This document shows positions 1 through 10,246 of a stretch of 64,000 nt of DNA, piece by piece. The notes under the pieces were generated by a model. The model made no database searches and was not told the origin of the DNA. It was given only the letters and a program-made list of their open reading frames with translations. The position numbers and the translations under genes are program-made. Each line of letters opens with the position of its first letter. Positions within the stretch are counted from its first letter, which is position 1. The stretch covers positions 10,001-74,000 of the forward strand of contig JAWQFJ010025770.1 in assembly GCA_034096865.1 (NCBI GenBank), in the 5' to 3' direction. The DNA comes from Theodoxus fluviatilis. Its lineage: Eukaryota > Mollusca > Gastropoda > Cycloneritida > Neritidae.

Positions 1-3000
1 ACACATCAACATCTCTGTACAGGCTGTGCTACACATCAGCATCTCTGTACAGGCTGTGCTACACATCAGCATCTCTGTGCAGGCTGTGCTACACATCAGC
101 ATCTCTGTACAGGCTGTGCTACACATCAGCATCTCTGTACAGGCTGTGCTACACATCAGCATCTCTGTACAGGCTGTGCTACACATCAGCATCTCTGTAC
201 AGGCTGTGCTACACATCAGCATCTCTGTACAGGCTGTGCTACACATCAGCATCTCTGTACAGGCTGTGCTACACATCAGCATCTCTGTGCAGGCTGTGCT
301 ACACATCAGCATCTCTGTACAGGCTGTGCTACACATCAGCATCTCTGTACAGGCTGTGCTACACATCAGCATCTCTGTACAGGCTGTGCTACACATCAAC
401 ATCTCTGTACAGGCTGTGCTACACATCAGCATCTCTGTACAGGCTGTGCTACACATCAACATCTCTGTACAGGCTGTGCTACACATCAGCATCTCTGTAC
501 AGGCTGTGCTACACATCAGCATCTCTGTACAGGCTGTGCTACACATCAGCATCTCTGTACAGGCTGTGCTACACATCAGCATCTCTGTACAGGCTGTGCT
601 ACACATCAGCATCTCTGTACAGGCTGTGCTACACATCAGCATCTCTGTACAGGCTGTGCTACACATCAGCATCTCTGTACAGGCTGTGCTACACATCAGC
701 ATCTCTGTACAGGCTGTGCTACACATCAGCATCTCTGTACAGGCTGTGCTACACATCAGCATCTCTGTACAGGCTGTGCTACACATCAGCATCTCTGTAC
801 AGGCTGTGCTACACATCAGCATCTCTGTACAGGCTGTGCTACACATCAGCATCTCTGTGCAGGCTGTGCTACACATCAGCATCTCTGTACAGGCTGTGCT
901 ACACATCAGCATCTCTGTACAGGCTGTGCTACACATCAGCATCTCTGTACAGGCTGTGCTACACATCAGCATCTCTGTACAGGCTGTGCTACACATCAGC
1001 ATCTCTGTACAGGCTGTGCTACACATCAGCATCTCTGTACAGGCTGTGCTACACATCAGCATCTCTGTACAGGCTGTGCTACACATCAGCATCTCTGTAC
1101 AGGCTGTGCTACACATCAGCATCTCTGTACAGGCTGTGCTACACATCAGCATCTCTGTACAGGCTGTGCTACACATCAGCATCTCTGTACAGGCTGTGCT
1201 ACACATCAGCATCTCTGTACAGGCTGTGCTACACATCAGCATCTCTGTACAGGCTGTGCTACACATCAGCATCTCTGTACAGGCTGTGCTACACATCAGC
1301 ATCTCTGTACAGGCTGTGCTACACATCAGCATCTCTGTACAGGCTGTGCTACACATCAGCATCTCTGTACAGGCTGTGCTACACATCAGCATCTCTGTAC
1401 AGGCTGTGCTACACATCAGCATCTCTGTACAGGCTGTGCTACACATCAGCATCTCTGTACAGGCTGTGCTACACATCAGCATCTCTGTACAGGCTGTGCT
1501 ACACATCAGCATCTCTGTACAGGCTGTGCTACACATCAGCATCTCTGTACAGGCTGTGCTACACATCAGCATCTCTGTACAGGCTGTGCTACACATCAGC
1601 ATCTCTGTACAGGCTGTGCTACACATCAGCATCTCTGTACAGGCTGTGCTACACATCAGCATCTCTGTACAGGCTGTGCTACACATCAGCATCTCTGTAC
1701 AGGCTGTGCTACACATCAGCATCTCTGTACAGGCTGTGCTACACATCAGCATCTCTGTACAGGCTGTGCTACACATCAGCATCTCTGTACAGGCTGTGCT
1801 ACACATCAGCATCTCTGTACAGGCTGTGCTACACATCAGCATCTCTGTACAGGCTGTGCTACACATCAGCATCTCTGTACAGGCTGTGCTGCATAGCAAC
1901 ATCTCTGTACAGGCTGTGCTACACATCAGCATCTCTGTACAGGCTGTGCTACACATCAGCATCTCTGTACAGGCTGTGCTACACATCAGCATCTCTGTAC
2001 AGGCTGTGCTACACATCAACATCTCTGTACAGGCTGTGCTACACATCAGCATCTCTGTACAGGCTGTGCTACACATCAGCATCTCTGTACAGGCTGTGCT
2101 GCATAGCAACATCTCTGTGCAGGCTGTGCTACACATCAGCATCTCTGTACAGGCTGTGCTACACATCAGCATCTCTGTACAGGCTGTGCTACACATCAGC
2201 ATCTCTGTACAGGCTGTGCTACACATCAGCATCTCTGTACAGGCTGTGCTACACATCAGCATCTCTGTACAGGCTGTGCTACACATCAGCATCTCTGTAC
2301 AGGCTGTGCTACACATCAGCATCTCTGTACAGGCTGTGCTACACATCAGCATCTCTGTACAGGCTGTGCTACACATCAGCATCTCTGTACAGGCTGTGCT
2401 ACACATCAGCATCTCTGTACAGGCTGTGCTACACATCAGCATCTCTGTACAGGCTGTGCTACACATCAGCATCTCTGTACAGGCTGTGCTACACATCAGC
2501 ATCTCTGTACAGGCTGTGCTACACATCAGCATCTCTGTACAGGCTGTGCTACACATCAGCATCTCTGTACAGGCTGTGCTGCATAGCAACATCTCTGTAC
2601 AGGCTGTGCTACACATCAACATCTCTGTACAGGCTGTGCTACACATCAGCATCTCTGTACAGGCTGTGCTACACATCAGCATCTCTGTACAGGCTGTGCT
2701 ACACATCAACATCTCTGTACAGGCTGTGCTGCATAGCAACATCTCTGTGCAGGCTGTGCTACACATCAGCATCTCTGTACAGGCTGTGCTACACATCAGC
2801 ATCTCTGTGCAGGCTGTGCTACACATCAGCATCTCTGTGCAGGCTGTGCTACACATCAGCATCTCTGTACAGGCTGTGCTACACATCAGCATCTCTGTAC
2901 AGGCTGTGCTACACATCAGCATCTCTGTACAGGCTGTGCTACACATCAGCATCTCTGTACAGGCTGTGCTACACATCAGCATCTCTGTACAGGCTGTGCT

Positions 3001-3119
3001 ACACATCAGCATCTCTGTACAGGCTGTGCTACACATCAGCATCTCTGTACAGGCTGTGCTACACATCAGCATCTCTGTACAGGCTGTGCTACACATCAAC
3101 ATCTCTGTACAGGCTGTGC
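1..3119. repeat. 30-bp minisatellite array (about 104 units, runs off the window start)
   Basis: Head-to-tail 30-bp units containing ATCTCTGTACAGGCTGTGCT repeat without length change. Most units start ACACATCAGC. Variants start ACACATCAAC (for example 391, 451, 2011, 2611, 2701, 3091) or GCATAGCAAC (1891, 2101, 2581, 2731). Because 30 is a multiple of 3 and the unit lacks stops in one frame per strand, a 1034-codon plus-strand frame appears, encoding a 10-residue repeat. It opens at GTG rather than ATG and has no other sign of coding. The left end lies outside the window. Confidence 0.97.
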
Positions 3120-3523
3120 CGAGTGGTTAGCGCGCTGGACCACAGCGCTTGCGGCCAGTGGGTGCGGCGTTCGAAGCTGGGCGGTTTCCCAGAGTTGCAT
3201 CCTTGAGCAAGATGCTTAACTCGCATTGCTTCTCCTCACCCAGGAGTAAAACCGGGTACCTGTGAGGGCAATATTGGCAAAAACGTAGTGCGATTAACCC
3301 TTGTATGCGGCCAAGCGCCAGCATCGGGTTGGAATACTCCCCAGGGAGCGGAGTTGGTGCTGGTACCTAACTGTGTGCGTCTTAAATGTCTGTCACTATG
3401 TTTGTTGTGAGGTACCAGTGAGGATTGATCAAGATGCCCAGTGATCAGGGGGTAAAGTGTAAAGCGGTTTGAGACCCAGACAAAGGGTGTAAGTCGCTAT
3501 AAAAAACCACACCTTTACCTTAC
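3120..3523 (+). mobile_element. tRNA-derived SINE, copy 1, inserted in the 30-bp array
   Basis: The 5' end (CCGAGTGGTTAGCGCGCTGG) resembles a pol III A box of a tRNA-Leu/Ser-type head, and GCGTTCGAAGC near 3168-3178 resembles a B box. The body is about 85% like a second copy at 29077-29471 by eye. The 3' part (TAAAGCGGTTTGAGACC, then GTCGCTATAAAA) resembles the conserved 3' tail of L2-like LINEs used by many SINEs; that is family knowledge. The direct repeat CTCTGTACAGGCTGTGC lies at 3103-3119 and 3524-3540, consistent with a 17-bp target-site duplication. It is not a functional tRNA gene, since no cloverleaf is completed. Confidence 0.85.
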
Positions 3524-3747
3524 CTCTGTACAGGCTGTGCTACACATCAACATCTCTGTACAGGCTGTGCTGCATAGCAACATCTCTGTACAGGCTGTGC
3601 TGCATAGCAACATCTCTGTACAGGCTGTGCTGCATAGCAACATCTCTGTGCAGGCTGTGCTACACATCAGCATCTCTGTACAGGCTGTGCTGCATAGCAA
3701 CATCTCTGTACAGGCTGTGCTGCATAGCAACATCTCTGTGCAGGCTG
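3524..3747. repeat. 30-bp minisatellite, right-hand block beyond the SINE
   Basis: About 7.5 further units of the array at 1-3119. Five of them start GCATAGCAAC, a variant that is rare to the left. The block ends at 3747, where the sequence becomes unique (about 3748-3913, no feature seen). Confidence 0.95.
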
Positions 3748-3913
3748 CTGCACCCTGGGCACTCTGCCTGGAAGCGAAGGGCGCCGCTTCCTTTGTGCAG
3801 CTCTGGGGAGACGTCCGCCGCCTGCAGGTGCAGTGCAGTATCCAGGGCTTGGGGTGCAGGTCTTGCAGGAAAGTGGCTCCGTCCTTGGGAATACACTGAT
3901 AGGATGTAAAACT

Positions 3914-4113
3914 CCATCCATCCATCCATCCATCCATCCATTCTTTCTTCCTTCCTTTCATCCTTGCTTTCATCCATCCATCCTTCCATCCTTCCATCCA
4001 TCCATCATCCATCCTTCCATCCATCCATTCATCCATCCATCCATTCATCCATCCATCCATCCATCCATCCATCCATCCATCCATCCATCCATCCATCCTT
4101 CCATCCATCCATC
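3914..4113. repeat. (CCAT)n microsatellite
   Basis: Imperfect CCAT/CATC tetranucleotide repeats interrupted by TTCC steps. The Ile-His-Pro-Ser and Trp-Met-Asp-Gly frames on the two strands are repeat artefacts. Confidence 0.97.
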
Positions 4114-4931
4114 TATAGACATACGTCATGCCATGTCCAAAGCACAATAACCGGGTCTGCCCTGGTCACGTGTTCTTCTCCCTTCGGGCCGTCACTCCCA
4201 TGTCCTCCATTGCCGCCACCCAGAGGCCGCCGCGCGGTCTCCACGCAGACTGCTTCCCTCACTTCCTCACAGAGCCCCTTGTCACTGGACTCACCTGCCA
4301 AGAGAGGAGGAACGAAAATCGTGACGCGCCTTGGTCTTTGAGCTGTTAATAAATCGAGAGTGGATTGTAAGAGTAGATGGATCTTTCTCATATGACAGAG
4401 ACTTGCTCTTTAAATGAGACTCTGCTCTGTTACTCTGCATAAGCAGTCGTCCCGCTCTTCAGCAGTTGCCATCCCCGAGGTCGTCCTGCCCCAGAGCGGA
4501 GGCCGACGTTTGCGTCATTAATCTCTGGGGTCCAACCTCGCGAATTAGCGGCAGGACAAGAAACACAAACAGCGCGGGCTGGCCGTGTCGGGAACCAGCG
4601 TCAGTGATGATCCCTGCAGACAGCGTCTCGCCTCCAGATTGGCCCCACTCCTCCACGGCATCCCTTGCTCATTGCTACCCCTGGGCCCTTGCATGGCGAG
4701 GAGTTCTCTCCCCTCTTCGGCACGCGCGATGAATGCCGGGAGCTCGTGGAATGCGCGCGCACGGCGCAGGTTGAACGCCTACCGACAGAGGTGGCACGGG
4801 CGGGCATTACACGGAGAGAGCTGTCGGGGGAAAGTTTCCACATAGGTCGCGCTCTCTCTCCAGAGTTCAAAGTGCCAGGAACGAGTGTTGAATGTGGCCA
4901 CCGGCAGTCAAGCCTTTCAACATGTCCCTGG
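4114..4931. other. Unique sequence, no feature recognised
   Basis: Mixed-composition sequence with only short open frames in several overlapping phases. No domain, splice-bounded exon or RNA gene is recognisable. Confidence 0.5.
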
Positions 4932-5044
<113 letters not shown>

Positions 5045-5149
5045 ATTCCCCGTTGAGACCTCGTTGAGTGCAGACGTGCTTGCTGTTGCTCCGCTGACAA
5101 TGTGACTACAGTGGATATCTGTGCCATTGAAACGCCTATTTTTCGTCGT

Positions 5150-5686
5150 ATTCGTTGGTGTTGTGTGTGCAGCCAATGGATGAAAGTACAAGTACCATGT
5201 GAGTCTAACGTGTACTCGAATCTTGACTTTATTTGAAATTCGCTGAGTTACTGACGGTTTCTCTAGTGCGAGGTGCTCACGCTCAGTCGCGCCATACCCG
5301 CTAGCTGGACGATGGTTTTATAACGTTACTGTATGTGCAGCCTAAGGGCGGATACTATCAAGTGAGTTTATAAAGTGAATTCATCATTGCACTGATTGTG
5401 ACTCAATTTGAACTCCTTTGTGCGACTGACAGTTTTGCTAGTATACGGTGTTCGCGCTCCGCCACGCTCAACCCGCTTGCTGGACGGCTGTTGTTTTGGC
5501 GTTGCAGGGTGTGCAGCCCACGGGGAATTTATCCTGTCAGCTTGAACGTTTTTTTCTATATGTGTGAGGCTTTCGGGTGAGAACAGTCGGGTGTATTTAA
5601 CGTGGGGTCATATTTGACTTTATTTGAACTCCTTTGCATTTTTTATATTCGTTGTGAGAGATATCCTCGCATCGTCGCGCTCAGCC
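5150..5686 (+). promoter_or_regulatory. LINE 5' UTR with degenerate monomer-like repeats
   Basis: Three blocks begin GACTTTATTTGAA or a close variant at 5225, 5400 and 5616. The first two each continue with a related GCTCACGCTC/GCTAGCTGGACG-type stretch and end near GTGCAGCC (5343, 5519); an earlier GTGTGCAGCC at about 5165 suggests a further truncated block. Tandem 5' UTR monomers act as internal promoters in rodent L1 and some other LINEs. Promoter function here is inferred only. Confidence 0.55.
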
Positions 5687-6775
5687 ATGGGTGTAGATAT
5701 TGACTGTTACCGCCGGCGCATTGGAGCGTTCGAAGCGTGCATGCGGCCGCGCCGTGTTCCGCAGCGCTGCCCTCGATACAGCCCGGAAGCGAAATGGGAT
5801 GTGTTCACTGACTTCTCAGCACGGGTGATGATCTGTACTCTCTCCCTGTGCGTTCTTTGGGGTTACGGGCTGGTTGGAAGGGCAGTCGTCAACTCTACTT
5901 GTGTCAGGAGCCTCTATGCTGGAATGTTGGGTCATGATCTGATTGTGTTGCCGCGCACTGAGGTGCTGGGAACATCCGTGTGCTATGTGGTGGACATGAG
6001 TGGCATTTTGCTCCAGTGCAACGACGTAGAGCGCAACCCCGGGCCTTGTGAGAAGGAGGATGTTGATAGAATTGTCCAAGGGATGGGTGAAATGATTATG
6101 CGAAGAATGGATGAAATGGAAGAAAGGATGAAAGGGAGTATAGACAGAATGAGAAATGACTTAGGTGATTTGGACGCGAAGCTTTCCTCCATTGAAAAGG
6201 AACTAGGGGCCATGCGTGACCAAATTAATGATCAAGAAGCAGAAATAGATCTGATCGCCGAAAGTTACAAAAGAATGGAAGAACAAATAGAAGAGCGCGA
6301 GATCCGTGACAGGCGGGACAACCTCATTCTGCACGGGGTTCCCGAGGTTGACGGTGAGCGTGAGGACAGCGAGCGAAAGTTCGTGGAGATCGTGAACTCC
6401 GTGCTGCAGTCTCCAATCCAAGTTACTGACATTGTTCGCGCTCACAGGCTTGGCACGAGAAGACAGGGAAAATCGAGACCCTTGATCGCCAAAGTTGCCA
6501 GAACAGCTGTCAAGTTCTCCATACTCGAACGGAGGAATGAGCTGAAAGTTAAAGGCGTCGGACTATCGGGGGACTTGACACCGAGGCAGCGTCGGGAACT
6601 GCAGCAAGCCAGAGAGCAGGGTCTCATTGCCTACTACAAGCGGGGCGTACTTCACACAGAGGCTCGTGTGCCCCGCACTGCCGCCGCTGAGGAAACTGTT
6701 GGAGAGAGCGATGCTGGCGACAACGGTGGCCGTAGGCTGCGATCCCACACCAATCCTCGCGGAAGGACCCGCTAG
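5687..6775 (+). CDS. LINE ORF1: 2A-like motif, coiled coil and L1-like RRM
   Basis: This encodes 362 residues from ATG 5687 (TCAGCCATGG, good Kozak context); the frame extends upstream to 5624 but only through a TTG. A hydrophobic stretch (ICTLSLCVLWGYGLVG, about residues 49-64) precedes the motif D-V-E-R-N-P-G-P at residues 113-120 (nt 6023-6046). That matches the 2A consensus D-V/I-E-x-N-P-G-P, in which the ribosome skips the last Gly-Pro bond. After it comes a heptad-rich acidic/basic helix (about 125-205) and a region starting RDRRDNLILHGVPE (about 208) that resembles the L1 ORF1p RRM and C-terminal domains, followed by a basic, low-complexity tail. L1-type ORF1 proteins bind RNA as trimers and act as chaperones; that role is inferred here. 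Skipping would release a 119-residue N-terminal piece and a 243-residue chaperone. It ends at UAG 6773-6775, in frame with ORF2. Confidence 0.85.
   Translation: MGVDIDCYRRRIGAFEACMRPRRVPQRCPRYSPEAKWDVFTDFSARVMICTLSLCVLWGYGLVGRAVVNSTCVRSLYAGMLGHDLIVLPRTEVLGTSVCYVVDMSGILLQCNDVERNPGPCEKEDVDRIVQGMGEMIMRRMDEMEERMKGSIDRMRNDLGDLDAKLSSIEKELGAMRDQINDQEAEIDLIAESYKRMEEQIEEREIRDRRDNLILHGVPEVDGEREDSERKFVEIVNSVLQSPIQVTDIVRAHRLGTRRQGKSRPLIAKVARTAVKFSILERRNELKVKGVGLSGDLTPRQRRELQQAREQGLIAYYKRGVLHTEARVPRTAAAEETVGESDAGDNGGRRLRSHTNPRGRTR
6023..6046 (+). promoter_or_regulatory. 2A-like ribosome-skipping motif in ORF1
   Basis: Codons GAC GTA GAG CGC AAC CCC then GGG CCT encode D-V-E-R-N-P-G-P. Every invariant 2A position is present. 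Skipping would fall between G at 6041-6043 and P at 6044-6046. Upstream residues (GILLQCN) are of the type seen in LINE 2As. Activity has not been tested. Confidence 0.8.
6773..6775 (+). promoter_or_regulatory. Single in-frame UAG between ORF1 and ORF2 (candidate readthrough stop)
   Basis: UAG is followed by GGG GGU GGC CAA, a context reminiscent of the UAG-G, GG-rich context of the murine leukaemia virus gag-pol readthrough stop. The frame stays open from 6776 through all of ORF2. No in-frame AUG occurs before the endonuclease motif at 6866. A G-run at 6775-6780 could pair with CCCC at 6805-6808; this is weak evidence. Confidence 0.5.
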
Positions 6776-9700
6776 GGGGGTGGCCAAGGCCTCAGAGACA
6801 ACAGCCCCGCAGGAACAGGTATTCCCTCCAGAATTCTTGCATTGGACTTTGTTAATTTGTTGTGGTGGAATGTGGAGGGCTTAATGAGCAAATTTGATGA
6901 CCCGGACTTTTGCCATTACTTAGATGATTTTTCTGTTGTTTGTTTGGGAGAAACTTTTGTAGAGAGTATAGATTTATCACAGTTTCTCTCCTCCTTCGAT
7001 AAGTATATTGCTCCTGCGGTGAAGCTGTCTGCGCGAGGGAGAAGGTCCGGTGGGCTATTATGTCTCATTAAAAAGAATTTGAGTCCCTACTTTCACCTCA
7101 TTGAATGTTCCTACGATAACATTCTAATATTTCGCGTAGACAAGATTGTGTTTAGGTCTGAAAGAGACGTTGTTGTCCTTTTCGTTTATGCTCCGCCATC
7201 TGGCTCACCTTACTATGATGTTGTTAATGAGACGGACGGTATACTATTGCTGCAGAATTGCCTTTCTGATGTAAGTTGCATGCATGATGACTGTAGTCTT
7301 CTCCTGTGCGGTGACTTGAATGCGAGGACTTCAAAATGGAATACATCTAGTAACAGCATCTTCGATGTTAGAAATGAAATGTTCTATGAATCTCGGCTAT
7401 CGCAGGATGATATAGTTAATGATTATGGTCTCGCCTTATTGTCTTTGTGTGCTGCCTTTGACCTTTGTATCTTGAATGGCTACTTGAATGAAAGGGAATC
7501 TGGCAAATTTACATTTGTTTCGCCCAACGGCAGCAGTGTCATTGACTACATAATTTCATCGAGAGATCTATTATCATTGTTTAAAAATCTGTCTGTGAGA
7601 GAATCTGTCATTTCCCCGCATATGTGCTTGGAGCTGTCGCTCAGAGAATTTGACCATACTGCAAAAGTGGATGAATGTACTAGTGATCTGATTTCTTACA
7701 CGAAAATAATTTGGGACGAGAATGCAACTGATCAATATGTTAGTAATCTCAGTAGTATCATGATGGAAGCTAGAACTGAGGACATTATATCTGGTGAGCA
7801 TTTCGACGTCAATGCCGCAACTAACTCTATCTCAACAAGTCTTGTAAGAGCGGCTGATTTTTTAAAGAGAACAATAGTGTATAATAGGAAATTTAGATAT
7901 TGTAGAGGATGGTATGATAGAACCTGTAGGGAGGCAAAGAAGAATGCTCGAAAAAAACTAAGACACTATTTACATAGGAACACAGAAGAGAACAGGGCAG
8001 CTTACATTACATCTAGGAATAAATATAAACAATTAATTAGAAAGACAAGGTCTACGTATAGGCGTTCCGTGAGTGAAATGTTGACTAGCAGTGTCCATGA
8101 CTCCCAGAGATTTTGGAAAGAAGTTAAGACGCTTAATGTGAGATCCAGTGCGATTAAAATTTCTCCGGAGATGTGGTATGAACATTTTAAAAACCTCTTT
8201 TCTTCTCCGAACTCTGTCCCAGACGACTACATTAATTTGTCTCGTGATCTTCCAAGCTGCAATGACACTAACGGTGTACTTGACTCTCCTATATCTGAGG
8301 AAGAGGTTTTGGTTGCTCTGTCTCGTATGAAGAAAGGGAAGGCGGCAGGGACTGATTTGATCATAGGAGACATGCTACGGAGTGCACGACATTTACTTCT
8401 ACCTTTCCTGCTACGATTGTTCAACGAAATTTTTGCGTCAGGTGTATTTCCTCAGCTTTGGTCAGAGTCAATTATTCATCCTGTACATAAGAGTGGGGAC
8501 TTTGACTCTCCCGATAACTATCGAGGAATAGCTCTAACCAGTATACTTAGTAAGGTGTTTGTCCATATTTTGAACAAAAGATTGCTTTCTTGGGTTGAAA
8601 TGAATGGCTTACAAAGAGAGGAACAGGCTGGCTTTCGGCGTGGCTACTCCACGATAGACAATATTTTTGTTTTGTATGGCATTGTGCAGAAATGTCTTAG
8701 CAGGCAAAGAAAAGTGTATGTATGTTTTGTTGATTTTAGAAAAGCCTTCGATTCAGTCAAACGCCATGTTTTGTGGGACATTCTACAAAGAAATGGGGTT
8801 CAAGGGAGATTACTCAAAATTCTCAGAGCAATGTACGACTCGGTACAATACTGCGTACGCGGCACTCAGGGACAGTCCCAGTTCTTCGAAAGTTTAGTGG
8901 GATTGAAGCAGGGCTGCAAAATCAGTCCTCTTTTGTTCTCAATTATGGTCAATGAGTTAATAGAGAAAGTTTCTGTTAATGCAAAACACGGTGTACAACT
9001 CATGCCAAATACACCCAGCTTGAGTATACTTCTGTTCGCGGATGATGTCGCGGTCTTTTCGGATACTGCAATGGGTCTACAAAACCAGCTTAACTGTTTA
9101 AAGAATGCCTCTAATACGTTAGGCCTGACAATAAATACTGCTAAGACAAATGTTGTTATATTTCGGTCAGGAGGTTACATAGCTTCCCATGAGAAATGGT
9201 ACCTTGGTGAAGAAGCAATCAAAATAACAAATGCATACAAATATCTGGGTGTTAAGTTTACTCCTAAACTTTGTGTTCGTAACACTCAGAAGGATCTGGC
9301 CTGTAGAGCTAAAGCTGCTCTGACTATTATGATTAGAACCTTAAGGAAGATCACTCATGTTCCTGCTGCTGTATTTTTCAAGCTGTTTGATGCTCAAATT
9401 CAGCCCATTCTGTTGTACGGGGCAGAGGTTTGGGGAGTTCATGAATGCGAAGCCATTGAAGGTGTTCATCTCCATGCTATAAAGTCATTTTTGAATGTTT
9501 CATCAAGAACCCCTAATTTAATGTGCTATGGTGAAACGGGACGATTTCCTTTGTACATAAATGCTGTTTTAAGGAGTATAAAGTACTGGCTGAAGATTCT
9601 GAAGATGGACAATGACAGACTACCTAAAAGAGTTTATCGCATGATGTGTAGTCTTCCTCACAATTGCGTCTCATGGGCTATGATGGTAAAGGATTTGTTG

Positions 9701-10246
9701 CTCAAGTTTGGATTTGAAAGTGTTTGGATGGATCAGTCCACTGCAAATGATCGTGTCTTCATTAAATGCCTTCGAGACAGACTTATAGATCATTTCCGTA
9801 TACAATGGATGGAAAACTTGAACGGAAGTAACAGATATATTTTCTACAAAGAAATAAAAAATCAGTGTGTGGTGGAAAAATACCTCAGTTGTATCGATAA
9901 AAAGGTTTTCAGAGATGTTTTCGTCCGCTTTAGAATGGGCATCACTGATTTGTACATACATAGACGAAGATATATGAAGCAACCATATGATTTGTTATGT
10001 CCATTGTGTAGAGAAAAAGAGGAGGATGAATTTCATTTCATGTTGGAATGCCCAGCTCTGCAGGACTTGAGGGAACGTTACTTGTTGGTACATCTTTTGC
10101 CACATACTGAAAATCCAATGAAAACTCTTTTAAGCAATGAAAATGACACTATATCCAGAGCGGCAAGTGTTTATCTGTACAAAGCCTTTAGTCTAAGGGA
10201 TTTGGCTGTAAATTCACCGGAATGTAACGCGTTCTATTTGGATTAA
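6776..10246 (+). CDS. LINE ORF2: APE endonuclease, reverse transcriptase and CCHC-like knuckle
   Basis: The protein nicks target DNA and primes reverse transcription of the element RNA. Residues here are counted from the codon at 6842. The endonuclease carries N10 (WWNVEG), E37 (GET), D158 and N160 (CGDLNAR), D235 (VIDYI) and H260 (SPH), the expected APE catalytic set. The RT shows the NYRGIAL block at 559-565, motif A VDFRKAFDS (D630), motif B GLKQGCKISPLLF at 688-700 and the FADD active site at 732-735 (nt 9035). A YKYLG motif sits at 799-803. A C-x2-C-x8-H-x4-C knuckle (C1053, C1056, H1065, C1070) lies near the end. No stop or frameshift interrupts it. No AUG precedes the catalytic Asn; the first in-frame AUG (6884) would delete it, so translation probably continues from ORF1 or starts at a non-AUG codon. 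Confidence 0.93.
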   Translation, partial: GGGQGLRDNSPAGTGIPSRILALDFVNLLWWNVEGLMSKFDDPDFCHYLDDFSVVCLGETFVESIDLSQFLSSFDKYIAPAVKLSARGRRSGGLLCLIKKNLSPYFHLIECSYDNILIFRVDKIVFRSERDVVVLFVYAPPSGSPYYDVVNETDGILLLQNCLSDVSCMHDDCSLLLCGDLNARTSKWNTSSNSIFDVRNEMFYESRLSQDDIVNDYGLALLSLCAAFDLCILNGYLNERESGKFTFVSPNGSSVIDYIISSRDLLSLFKNLSVRESVISPHMCLELSLREFDHTAKVDECTSDLISYTKIIWDENATDQYVSNLSSIMMEARTEDIISGEHFDVNAATNSISTSLVRAADFLKRTIVYNRKFRYCRGWYDRTCREAKKNARKKLRHYLHRNTEENRAAYITSRNKYKQLIRKTRSTYRRSVSEMLTSSVHDSQRFWKEVKTLNVRSSAIKISPEMWYEHFKNLFSSPNSVPDDYINLSRDLPSCNDTNGVLDSPISEEEVLVALSRMKKGKAAGTDLIIGDMLRSARHLLLPFLLRLFNEIFASGVFPQLWSESIIHPVHKSGDFDSPDNYRGIALTSILSKVFVHILNKRLLSWVEMNGLQREEQAGFRRGYSTIDNIFVLYGIVQKCLSRQRKVYVCFVDFRKAFDSVKRHVLWDILQRNGVQGRLLKILRAMYDSVQYCVRGTQGQSQFFESLVGLKQGCKISPLLFSIMVNELIEKVSVNAKHGVQLMPNTPSLSILLFADDVAVFSDTAMGLQNQLNCLKNASNTLGLTINTAKTNVVIFRSGGYIASHEKWYLGEEAIKITNAYKYLGVKFTPKLCVRNTQKDLACRAKAALTIMIRTLRKITHVPAAVFFKLFDAQIQPILLYGAEVWGVHECEAIEGVHLHAIKSFLNVSSRTPNLMCYGETGRFPLYINAVLRSIKYWLKILKMDNDRLPKRVYRMMCSLPHNCVSWAMMVKDLLLKFGFESVWMDQSTANDRVFIKCLRDRLIDHFRIQWMENLNGSNRYIFYKEIKNQCVVEKYLSCIDKKVFRDVFVRFRMGITDLYIHRRRYMKQPYDLLCPLCREKEEDEFHFMLECPALQDLRERYLLVHLLPHTENPMKTLLSNENDTISRAASVYLYKAFSLRDLAVNSPECNAFYLD

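Noticed and set aside
26..3130. 1034-codon plus-strand open frame
   Set aside because: It is a 30-bp repeat with no stop in that frame, opens at GTG, and has no ATG start or domain.
3120..3190. tRNA-Leu/Ser gene
   Set aside because: The arms do not complete a cloverleaf, the sequence continues into a SINE body, and a second copy exists at 29077.
5075..5115. Similarity between GACTACAGTGGA upstream of the LINE and the 40-bp array unit ACTACAGTGGACAC downstream
   Set aside because: Only 11-12 bases are shared and the positions do not fit a target duplication; chance is sufficient.
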